Position numbers and translations under genes: made by a program. Shown piece by piece: positions 51,176-62,221 of a stretch of 64,000 nucleotides of DNA (its first letter is position 1; each line of letters opens with the position of its first letter). Source of the stretch: Lanius collurio (Eukaryota > Chordata > Aves > Passeriformes > Laniidae); contig JACBWW010000003.1 in assembly GCA_020086605.1 (NCBI GenBank), positions 3,289,804 through 3,353,803 on the forward strand. Reading direction: 5' to 3'. The notes under the pieces were generated by a model. It made no database searches, had not been told where the DNA came from, and worked only from the letters and a program-made list of their open reading frames with translations.

Positions 51176-53147
51176 GGTGTTGTTATGCAGAGAATTTTAT
51201 AAAAGCTTTCTTTTCACGCTCTGTGCACTGAGACAGTCCACACAGTCCGTGTCTGTAGGTGACACCACACCTGTAGGCTAGGCAGTGAAAAAGTGTAAAC
51301 TGTGGTGGAGTGGTCCAGAAGCAAAGTCCATCTGAAGGGGTAGACTGACATAAATATCTTGGTTAGAGGACGGTATAACTGCCCTTAGCCCATCTTCTGA
51401 AAGATGAAAATTGACTGATATTAGCTAGGTAGAGATGAAGCTGATACTGAAAACTGATATATTACTTCAAAATCTGTGGGAAAAACAAGCATCCCATACT
51501 TAAAGGAAAGCCAATTTATGCAAGATTCAGTAATTCCAAACCTGTCACTAAGAATTTCAAATCTGACTACTGGGAAAATGAAGCAGGCCCCCAGAAAGAG
51601 GGCTGAATATCATCTTTATCACAGAGAAATATGTGAAATGTACAAAATTATTTTCCCTATAAATTTTAATGCCTTGGATTCCTATTACTATCTGAGTAAA
51701 ATAAAAACACCACAAAAATTCAAATATTCAAAAAATGTTAGTTATATTGTTTTGGCAGTGATAGAGAGTCTCTCTTTTGTCTCTAGTATAATTTCTTTTC
51801 TCACATAGCTGCCATGATGCTGTGTAAATTGTTTTCTGTATTCTTTGATTTAATTATTTCACTTTCTTGTATTTGAAAATAATAAACTAAACCTAAAAGG
51901 AACTAAGAAACACCACACTGTTCAGGTCTTGGATAGCTACACCTGGTAATATGCTCTGCTAGTTGACTTCTGCAGAAATAGTACTTACTGATTCTTTTCA
52001 CCTTCTAGTTTGTTCCCAATTATGAGGAAACTTCTGACTTCCCTATCATGAACTCAACAGTTTTTCATTGCTTTCATTGTGTGGCAGAACTGCCAACATA
52101 TGCAAAGTAACTGTGAGGTCCAGCTAGGTATGTTTGTAATGTGAGTAATTAGAGACATTCCAATCCTCATAAACATTGACAAAATTAAAAAAAAAAAAAA
52201 AAAGGTGCACTCTCTAACAGGTCTAGTGGAAAGCTAGAACATGTTTGAATAAAATATTCTTTATGATTCTTTTATTTGACAAAAATTCCCAGACCATGAC
52301 TTCCTTTCGTAGTTCAAATGTCAAGCATCCCTTCCACTGTCATCAGGGTGGCATGCAGGAACTGAGAGAGACCCTAAACAGAAGTCTTTAATGATGACAA
52401 GCCTGGTTGACTCAATGACCCACAACATCTTTTGTCTCCTTTTCTCACCATGTTGGCTCCTGCTGATTCAGATGGGGGAAGCCAACTAGCAGAGAAGTTG
52501 CTCATGCATAGTCTAGGGAAAAAGCTTCCTTCAACCCTGTGCACAGAGTGCAAAAGGCCCTTCAATTACCTCTGTACTGTTTTTTGTGGGTTTTTTGTCT
52601 TTTTCTCTGATTGACTAGCTTTATATTGATTGAAAAGTCATTTCCTTTGCCCAGTCTTCTGAGAAATAAAATAAATGTTTTCTGTGACCCTAACTCTTAG
52701 ATTTTTCTTTCCACAGATCTAAAGAAAAAGTTTCCTGTCAATTATATTGAAGGAAAAATTATATTGTTGTTTTGTAGCACATTTTTCTCCCTATGTGTCA
52801 AAAGTGAGCAAATGATGCATTAAAAGCCTAAAAGCTGAAATAAAGATTAGGTGTAAAGTGCTATTGATCCCTTTACGAAAAGAAGCAAAAACGGATTCCA
52901 CTCCGCTGTCATGTTACATTTTCAGTAAGTTACCGAGATATAGGATTTGAAACTTCTACAAAAGAGTCCTTAAAGTGTTGTTGAATGTATCAAGTAAGAT
53001 TACACCAGACAGGAGAAACCATCATTAAAAAATATCTGTCTGCTCAGGTACTGTCAGGCTGCACAGTCCCAATGTTTAATGTAGCCCAATGCCTGAGTGT
53101 TTAAGGTGTCCATATGAAGAGACAGAGCTATAAAACTCTGTGAGCAC

Positions 53148-53183
53148 CCTCTCTCACTCCCTCTCTCTCTCTCTTTCCCTCTC
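53148..53183 (+). repeat. CT-rich microsatellite
   Basis: An imperfect (CT)n tract interrupted by CACT and TTTC units. Confidence 0.9.
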
Positions 53184-53907
53184 CACACAAGTATATGTAT
53201 CTTCAAGTCCAGAATCTACAATTTCTTAGACACATAAGGTAGTTTTCATTGGATGCTGCAGAAGAAAGCTCTGATTTTCCATTCCCTAAATCGTTATTCA
53301 TCCAGAGAAGAGTCTGAACATTTTGGAGATTATTACAAGCTATACTGCTTCTAATGAGAGAAAAAACTATTGCTATAAGTCACCACAGCAGATTTTCTTC
53401 CAATTACTATAACTTCTTGCTCCTGAGAAACTGATGTTTCTGATGTTTCTTTGCTCCAAACAGGAGGTTGAACAACAGCTGAAAAAATATGTGCCTTCTT
53501 AGTGTATTGTCAAATATCATCGTTCTTTGCACAATTTTGATGTGAAAAATTTATTAGAAACCAGCTACTCGGGGTATTTATAGCACCTTCTGCATCCCTT
53601 GATAACCAGGTTTAGCACCTGTGTATACAATACAGATATCCCAACTATGAAACTTTTGATTGTTACATATGTGAACGGGAAACACCAGAGATTGGTAAAT
53701 CTAAGGAAGAATCAGACAGCTGATTAAATTCTATAAATTAAAAAAAATTCTACCAAGCTAAGGAAATGAATTTACTGATTCTTTGTAATGCAACTTTAGA
53801 ACATGTCCAGAGATAATTTTTCTTGACAAGCAAAAATAAAAGGACAAATAGAAACAAATACCAAATGAAGTCTGGTGATGAACCTTCCTTGTAAACTATC
53901 CCTTCTG

Positions 53908-53944
53908 GAAATATAGTGATTATGGAGAATAATCACTATATTTC
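53908..53944. repeat. Perfect hairpin, 16-bp arms, 5-base loop
   Basis: The left arm GAAATATAGTGATTAT (53908-53923) is the exact reverse complement of ATAATCACTATATTTC (53929-53944), with loop GGAGA. Pairing does not extend beyond the arms, so it is shorter than a typical microRNA precursor. It may be a recent short palindromic duplication made during repair or replication. Confidence 0.92.
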
Positions 53945-56064
53945 TCCCCTACCTGAGGAACACTAATAGGAAGCAATTTTTGTAGACCAAGAGGGTGAAA
54001 CTCTCATGATAGGTGCATAAGTTCAACAGAAGAGATCAATTCTAAAGATGACAGATTATTTAGGGTGAACTACTTTGAACTAATACCATAAGAGGAATAA
54101 AACCTCAGAGATGAGTTTTAAATTCAGTTACTGGAATGTAAAAGGAATTTCTAAGTGGCCTGCATAATCATATTAGAAACTCAAGGAAGAGAAAATACTA
54201 ATTTCTATTTAAAAAGCTATTCTCTGAGTTTGTGAAACTATGAATGTTGGCTTCACATGGATTTGTGTCCTATGTTCCCTTTCCTTTTCTATTTGGTACC
54301 ATTGACATTATGTGCCCCCTTCATAACACAAAGCAGCCAGGTCACTCTGAGCCACCTACAGCTTGCCCTAAATAAATGTACGATACTCAGGGACTCTCCC
54401 ATATCTCCTAGCTAATTTTTGGTTTCTGACTAACCAAAGAGTTGTGTCCTTAGCTAGATCTTGGATTAGCTCTCTCTGGTCCAGAGCCCTTCTGCATTTT
54501 TAACACAGCTGAAAAACAGACCGGGGATTCAGCAACAGGTGTAACAGAACAGAGGTAAGAAGTTAGACCAAAACTTTCATAGGGCTGGCTAAACAATACT
54601 CTTTCCATATTTAGTGTAGCTTTAAATGTTGAACAGAACCAATCAGCATTGGTCAGTGGTCTAATGGGGTAAAAATAGCCCAAATACTTATAGATCCGAA
54701 CTCCTTAGATGATATCTTGGAAGAAATATTAAAACAGCTGATATGCATTTTTAGACATAAAATTTTCAAGAGATATGTATTCTGTTCCAATGTATTCTAA
54801 TTAAAATGAATCTGAAATGTCTCTTTTAGGCAGTCCTGTGTTGCAAAAGGAGTAAATCTTTCAAAAAAACCAGCTGTAGTCAGGACCAAAAATCCACATC
54901 TTATGAATTTTGAGCTTTTATTTTGTTCTTATTCTAGCTAAATTTAATGGTACAAATGCCTTTTACCATCTGGAAAATAGTAAGTGAGCTTCTTCAGCAT
55001 GCTTCTGTCTAATTTCATTGAAAAGAATCTAGCTCATATACTTTTAGACTGCTTCATGCAGTTCTCTGCTAGAGTTCAACAGAATGCTGCTCACCTCCGC
55101 TACTTCTCCTTTGATACAAATGATACAAAGTGGAGCATTCTACTTTAGAATGATTATGATATTTACTTACTATAAATTAATAAATCATGGGCAAATCAAT
55201 TCAGCTTGATCATATCTGCAATGAGGTAACATTTAGAGGTTGCTCACAGCAAAGCCTTTAGCCAGTGCTTTGTTGTGCTGCATAATCAGTAGAGGACACC
55301 AAGAAAGAGAATAGGCTGGAGCTTGGCTTTTGCATTGAGATGAGTTGGCAACTTGCCTTCCTGGCTTGTAGAAGTCAGTCTATTATGCCTGGCAGCTGAT
55401 AATATTCCCAAGCATCCCATAATAAATTCCTGCACTGTATTTTCCAGTCTGAGACTTTCCTTCTTCTGAATTGATTTAGACCATGTGACAACAATGTGTA
55501 GGGGCAACAAAGTGAGACCAGCCAGACATATATTCTGACATAGCAGCATAGTTGTGGATAATCAAGTCATTGAAAAAAAATCAAAATTAAAAATTGCATT
55601 TGTTAGAAACCTTCTTATAGTTTTCAGATCTAAAAATGCTCTTGCTACCTACCAGATGCCGCTTTCATTCATTCTTAAAAATGTCTGCATTAATAACAAT
55701 TGTTCCAGTTAGCTGCTACATTTTAAAAATATTTTCCTCACACCACTATCACTGAGAGCAGCTTTGTGTGAGACCAAGGAGAGAAACCTGTGAATCTCTT
55801 TGTTTTAACACACCAGAAGGACCCATAAAGAGCCTAGTGAAGGGCAGTTGTGAATGAAGTTACTTGATTGACCACAAGAATGACTCTCCACTTCTCATAG
55901 GCTAGTTATGATCAACTGTGTGATGAAGATATAGTGCTGTTGATGTATAACATGCCAGCAGCTGATGTGGCAAACACTGGTGAAACAGCAGCACAAACTT
56001 CTGCATGCACCAAGATTGATGTTACATAGCACAAGTTAGTGTAAGACTTCTACAGAAGATTCAA

Positions 56065-56163
56065 TGTGTGGCTTTTGGCTGGGGTAGAGTTAATTTTCTT
56101 CACAGTGGCTAGTATGGGACCGTATTTTGGATTTTTACTGGACACAAGGTAGATAAGTTTTAA
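56065..56163 (+). mobile_element. ERVL-type LTR fragment
   Basis: TGGCTGGGGTAGAGTTAATT, then CACAGTGGCTAGTATGGGAC and TTTTGGATTTTTACTGGACA, follow the start of a common avian ERVL-type LTR as I remember it. Only about 100 bases remain. There is no internal retroviral sequence and no second LTR nearby, so it is a degraded solo fragment with no coding capacity. The family name is from memory and the right boundary is uncertain. Confidence 0.55.
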
Positions 56164-56184
56164 TTTCTGTCATGTATCTCCTTA

Positions 56185-56248
56185 AAAAAGGGAACAACGG
56201 AGTTCCTTCCAACTCAGCAGGTTTTATCAGTCTATGATTCTGCGTTAG
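56185..56248 (+). mobile_element. CR1 3' tail fragment
   Basis: GGAGTTCCTTCCAACTCAGC followed by AGTCTATGATTCTGCG is the extreme 3' end of a CR1 in the forward orientation, opposite to every other CR1-related piece in the window. Only about 60 bases remain. It directly follows the LTR fragment, suggesting one inserted into or beside the other before most of both were lost. Confidence 0.7.
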
Positions 56249-59210
56249 ATGGCATTTGTTGCCAAGGATTGATTCTGCTTATCCCCTGACCAACTTACTC
56301 TCCAGGAAGAGAAGGCTGAAATTCATGAAAAGCTTAGATTGTGCAACATAGGAAAAGGCAAAGATACCTCTGAGAGGAAAAGGCACCAAACATATTCTCA
56401 AGAGCAACACTAAAAGAGGCATCTGAGGGACTGAAGAAATTATGTAGACTTTGCCACAGCTCAGAAAGCCACTGAGTTGAATAAAAGTAGACCTGGAAGG
56501 AAGGGCACAGCAGGCAGAGCAATATATATTTGGAAACCTTTACTTTCTGATGAGTACTGTCAATTTTTAAAATGGGTCTGTTGTCATTCTTTTTCATACG
56601 AAATATTTCTTTTGGGTTTTGAAAGTATTTTTCATCTTTTTAGGGCAAGAGGGTTCTTTTCTGCTACAAACTCCGTAAGAGTGTAACTTGTTACAATATT
56701 GTCAGGGATCCAGGGCATTGATGGACCACTGTTACTGGTCTGCAGTGAGCTGACTGAACATGAGGGGAAAAGTACTCTGCTGTTGGCTGAATGAAATGAA
56801 ATAGAGGTAGAAAATGGTAAAAAAAAAAAAATAAAGGCAAGAGGAATCAGTTTTGTGAAAAGTATTGATTATTTCAAGGAAAAATAAAAATACTGAAAGC
56901 ACTGTCTCTGAGACTTTTCACCATTATGAAGGAAGGGGAATGTAAGAAGAAATAGAGACTGCAGGAGAGTGTAAAAGGAAACCACTGCTTATAGGATACC
57001 TCTGTTTTTAGATTTAAAAACACACTCTCAGTGTCTTCTGTGGGAAAAAAAAATCTATTAAATAAGTTTTTAGAAGGAGAAAAGAGAAAATATAGACACA
57101 AAGAAGGATCTGAACACATTTGCAGTTTTTCCCATATTATTTCCCACATTCTTCTTCAGAGAAATGTGTCAGAGGGTTTAACCTGTGTAACACCCATCAT
57201 TTGTTTGTTCACACTGACCTAATTTTCAGGAGGCTTTAGGATTTCATGTGTATAAGCAATTTATCATGAATACATACACTGGAGTTTGTCATGCATGTAC
57301 AGAACACAGTTGCCAAGGAAAAAAAGTTGGTAATGGAAAAGGTGTATCCTTAAATCATTAAAGCTTTCTTGCACACAATTCCCTGTAAATCAGATCCAAA
57401 CAATTTAAATACTAATCTGTGCTAATGTTTTCACACGTAAAATAAGTAAGCATGATTTTATTGCATTTTAAACAGACAATCCTTCTTTCTTGTTTATATT
57501 TGCATTAAGTGCATATAGTTTCACACATTTAGATCGTGATTCTTCAATTGAGGAATCAAATGCTACATCAAAGCAGAATAGAATATTTTCATCATGTATG
57601 TAATGACAATATTTTGCAAGTGTATTAGAAGTAATAATTGCTCATCAAACCAAATAAAATGAAGCTTGGAAAAAAATGTAGAGTAGCTTTAATAAAGTAT
57701 TTACGCTGCAAGGAAAAATATTTAAATTTGTAATCAACACATACAAACAAATCACTCATCAAATTTCCTAATATTGTGGTGCTAAATAAACCAATTATCC
57801 ATTCTAAATGTTATTAAAATAGCTTTTTTTTTTTCCTTTGAAGTTAACACATTAGTTTTAATAGAACTATCTGACATGAGAAATATAAAAAAACACAGGC
57901 AACAAAACATATGCAGAATACAAAGCACTTGTTCTTTCAGATGTTTGGACTTTGTGCTGAAGACTCTTGGGGCATAAGGGGATGGTACTGTCTATGACAA
58001 AAAGCCAGAAATACGGAGGACACAGAGAGATCTCTCTTCCAAGTGAAACGTGATCAATGAAGTTCAAAGATTAAAATTCTAGGGACAAAACATGAAGAAG
58101 TTTCTTTTTATTCACTTCTTATAACCAAAATACCTCTCTCCTAGGTTCACTGGGTCTATAATGATGTAAAAATGAAGAAAGACATGGAGGGCTTTTTGGT
58201 AAAGCAAACATACTGATACAGCACACACAGAAGTGAAGGATGAAACTATCAAGATAAAACCACACCGAGAATTAAGAGGATAAATTTTTGCAATTATTCA
58301 CTTCAAAATTTACTGCTGAAATCTATTCCAACAAACAAAATATGTAGTAAAAGTAATCAAACTACCTTAAACTCACTAATTTACCAGAAGCATACAAATA
58401 TGACCCAGTTGTATTTGTCTTAGAAAAAATATCTACTTGGAGAAACATAAGCATTGTGATGAATAATCATAATTCTGTAAAGTATGTCACTAAAAGTTGA
58501 CTTTGAATAATTACTTTAATTAATCTTGTTTCTTCAAATGCAAAACACAGCATAAATTTCATATATATTATGTATATTTCATGGGAAATATGAAATGCTA
58601 GCATTCTCCTGTCTCCTTATTTGGGACAAAGAGGAACAGGAGAGAAGTGTAGCATCTGAAGAAGTTAACGCAGGACATTTTCTCTTGAAAACAATCAAAG
58701 AATATGTAATTTCTTTTTTTGCAGCATTACCTGGTAATTCCTGCATATAATCAGTATAACTGCTCACCTATCCAACTGTAGATTTATGTAAGTTGGAAAT
58801 GACCTTCGTTGTAAATCAACTAAAAAACATCCAAAAGTACAAGTTTTAGCTGCTCCAGCTAGGTTTGTCATGGTTTCCACCTCTGGAGATCTATGTCTCT
58901 GCATGCATTATACAGTCTAGAAAACTTGATTAGATCAAATATTTAAACATTTTCTGGTTAAACAGGACAGACTGAACCAACGCAGCGATCAAACTGAGGA
59001 CTGTTGTCAGTACAAGCCACAAAATAATTATCTGTGGAAGATGCATGAGATTTTAATCAACGGGTTCAAGAGGTCTGGTAAGCTGCATTGCCTACAACAC
59101 CCCATTCACACCACATTTGGTAACCCCAATACCAACTACACTTCCAACTTCGGTAAACCTTGAATAGTCTTTCTCTAAATTGCACTAAACTGTCTTGAAG
59201 AAGTGATAAC

Positions 59211-59241
59211 AAAAAAAACCAACCAAACAAACAAACAAAAA
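59211..59241 (+). repeat. (AAAC)n simple repeat
   Basis: An A-run leading into AACC and AAAC units. A similar short AAAC stretch lies at about 59587-59606. Confidence 0.9.
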
Positions 59242-60149
59242 TTAGCTGAACCTGCCTGTCTTTTTCTCTTGTGAGCCTTTCACATGAGCCAGTCATTTGT
59301 GACTAGCTAGCTTTTGTCATTACAATGACAATTCTGACCTTCTTTACATCTTCACCTCTCCTTAAAAGAGTTGAAAAAAAAATAGATGAAATGGAATAGT
59401 TCTTTCCTAAAGTTCCCGGTGAAGAGGTGCAATATGTAAAGAATCCAGATATAAAATATGCATAAAAGGAAATGAATGTACAAAGAAGAAATAAAGCCCT
59501 TAAAACTTAAGGCCCAAGCTTAAGTTTGAAAATTGTGTTTCCCTTAGAAAGCGAAAATAGCCCGAGTTAAAAAGCAGAAAAGAGCAAAAAAACAAACAAA
59601 CAAAACCCCCTCATGAATGCTAAAGTCTCTTTAGGATCTTGAAAAAAATTGCCCTTTGGACCTCTTCCAGTTTACTCACATTCCCACCCAAAATTGAACA
59701 GTTGCCCTTGACCACATATACTTGTTTCTGAGGATATTACATTTGTTTTTTGAAAGTGTTTCAACTGAAGCATGAAGAAAAATGCTGTGTAAATAAAAAA
59801 AATATTGCAAACAAATATCTCAGCATTTCTGATTTGAATTTTCTCACAGCTTTTTAATCTGTCAAAAGGCTTGATTTTCTCTGCTCTCCATTTTATTTTG
59901 TGTGAAACATTATTAAAAATGTTGTTATTGGAATTTCCATTGGACAGTAAAGCTATTTTCAAGCTGTCTCCTAATGACAAGATGGAATACATCCTGCTAA
60001 ACTTAAATAGGTATTTGGTCTTTTAACATGTTAGTTCACGGCATCAGTTTTTTAAATTTGGATATGTCTGCTCAAGTCAGTAGAGCAGAAAAAATTTTTA
60101 CCAAATAAGGATAATCACTGCTGTTTGAGAAAATAAAACCATCTTTGCC

Positions 60150-60265
60150 ACCTTAATTAATTTCAGATGTCATAATATTATCTTAAACCTCCTAATGCTT
60201 TGTTTCCATATAAATATGTGATTAATTTATGCAAATGTGATCAATAGCTAGGAGGGCTTTTTATA
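60150..60265. promoter_or_regulatory. Candidate enhancer-like block with octamer
   Basis: A perfect octamer ATGCAAAT (POU factor site) lies at 60229-60236, preceded by GATTAATTT and followed by GTGATCAAT. CTTAATTAATTTC lies near 60152 and CCTAATGC near 60190. The clustering of homeodomain and POU sites without any repeat signature suggests possible regulatory DNA. Conservation is untested. Confidence 0.25.
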
Positions 60266-62186
60266 TCTGTTACTTCACAAAACTTCCTGAAAGTATTTAA
60301 CTGGGTAAACAAGAAAAAATCTTTCTTTTGTAACTGCTTTGCAACTTTTACTATTCAAGTGCTTTGCTGGCAAGGACTTAAACATAATTGTGCTGAAACT
60401 GAAGCATGTAAATTAAATAAAAAAAAAAATTGCATTGAAAGTTCATTTTGGTTTCTTTATTGTCTAGCTGATACTGTTCAGGACACAATGTATATCCCAC
60501 AGATGCAGCATGTAGAGAATACTGTCTCAGTATCATTCAAGGATTTGTCATGATCTGAGTTAAGGCTTCAAAACTTTTTAGCTGGACTGATGTGAGGAAT
60601 TGAGACTCTCAGAGCAGTTCAGTATGTCTGGATTTTGAGGCATATAACAAGCATACAAGGACTTTCAAACCACTATATTTAGTGACTACATCACATATAG
60701 CTTGCGAGGTGCAAATTGTAAGTATCTGTAGGCAATACATTGACTTTTAATAACCAGAGAAGCAATCAAATAATATTGCCACCAAAAAATTGGTTTTATA
60801 TGTATCTATAACCTCTACATTATAGTTAAGAAACAGTTACGGCTGAGGGCTAGCTCCGCCACTGACCTTTTATGACATTCTGCAAAGCTCACTGTCAGCA
60901 CTACAAGCTACAAAGTAATGGAAACAAAACCCAAAACAATTCCCAAACCGAGATCAGTTTCCAACCACATGTAAGCTCAGCCGTGTTACGTAATAAAGTG
61001 CTCCAGTAAGTATTTTGCATCTGTAATTATTTCCCATCATTCCCTATACAACCTTTCTAATGTGTAAAGTAGTCATATCCATATGTAAGAGGATACTTGC
61101 TCCTTTTCACTTTAGAATTGATACCTTGTGTATGCAAACAGGCAGAGGCAATTTAATAGTCCATCAAGACAATATTGTCATTCAAGTGATATGAATACTT
61201 GAAAAAACAGAATTCTCTTATTTTCACATATATTACCTATGCTTTGACAGGGTAAGGCACGAATGCAGATTTGTGCCATCCATTTAAGTCAAAATTTACC
61301 TAGTTCAATCAAACATAGCAAATTAATATGGAATAAGCATGGCTGAAATATTTTTGCGAGGTGTCTACACTCAAGATTTAACTTTGTAAATGCTGTAAAA
61401 ACAGCCATGCTGACTTTACATTAATTTAAATATAGTTGTAAGAAAACTGTTTAAAAGATTTTCAGAATTGATATATTTTTAAAAGCACATTTTTAATCTT
61501 TGAAAGATAAGTGGGTTGCAGAGAGCCAAATAGATACATATTCAATACAAAATATTTGAACTGAAATTTTTAAATTTCAAGGCAATCAGTGACCCTTTCT
61601 CCACAGAAGACAATGTGGTATGTTGTAGGAATTGTCACATGAGAAACGCTGAGGAGTAGCCAAGCTGTACCAGCTTGGTTCAACAGGTTGTACCTGGTAT
61701 GAATGGCACCGTTAAAAATGCTGATTGAGTCTGGTGAGCTGGGGCTAAGTTTCAGGGGAAATTCATGGAGAGCAAGGTAGGATTTATTAATATACTGATT
61801 TTCCCTCAACTACACTTTGATCACTGACTTAAACTGATGTTCTTGGAGTGAAGAAACATATGCTAAAGAAGAACTTGTCATGCAGGACATCTATAATTAA
61901 AGATCTTCAATGAAAGCATTTCACAACATCTCCATTAAGCTTTGTCATGCTGCAAAAAAAACATGAGCCTCTGTGTAAAGAAAAGTTAAACAATTGTCAG
62001 CTGAAAGCAGATGAGGATTTTATTGAATACCTGTATTACTTATGCATGAAGAGGTACCCATGCAGAGCACAGCAGATACACTCATTGCTTTTAATTGTTG
62101 TGCAATTTTTATTACCAGTGGAACTACTAAACAAGAGGAGGAGGATAGATTTCCATTACTGGTAGCCACACTTTTATTTCAGGAGA

Positions 62187-62221
62187 AATCAGTGACCTAG
62201 GTCACCGAGTTGTCACTGATT
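62187..62221. repeat. Nested palindromes with nuclear-receptor-like half-sites
   Basis: GTGACCTAGGTCAC at 62192-62205 is a perfect 14-bp palindrome made of two AGGTCA half-sites back to back (an everted repeat with no spacer). AATCAGTGAC at 62187-62196 also pairs exactly with GTCACTGATT at 62212-62221, giving an alternative 10-bp-stem hairpin. Receptor binding is only inferred from the half-sites. Confidence 0.85.

Larger units (their letters stand above)
49561..56064. other. Unassigned non-coding stretch
   Basis: Two of the longest open frames in the window lie here (+ 49563-49886, 107 codons; + 51476-51808, 110 codons). Neither shows a known domain, a splice context or a neighbouring exon, so neither is called as a gene. 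Simple sequence: A-run 52187-52203 and CT-rich 53148-53183. Palindromes at 51156-51175 and 53908-53944 are listed separately. Confidence 0.55.

Noticed and set aside
51476..51808. 110-codon plus-strand open frame, the longest listed
   Set aside because: Lysine/isoleucine/serine-rich composition follows the AT-rich DNA and no domain is recognised.
57539..57558. Near-palindrome around TTCAATTGAGG
   Set aside because: One mismatched pair and a short AT-rich sequence, not above background.
58770..58835. Short CR1-like wording (AGTTGGAAATGACCTTCGTT)
   Set aside because: Only about 20 bases resemble a CR1 3' end, with no continuation on either side.
59672..59992. 106-codon minus-strand open frame
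   Set aside because: AT-rich composition, no domain, no gene context.
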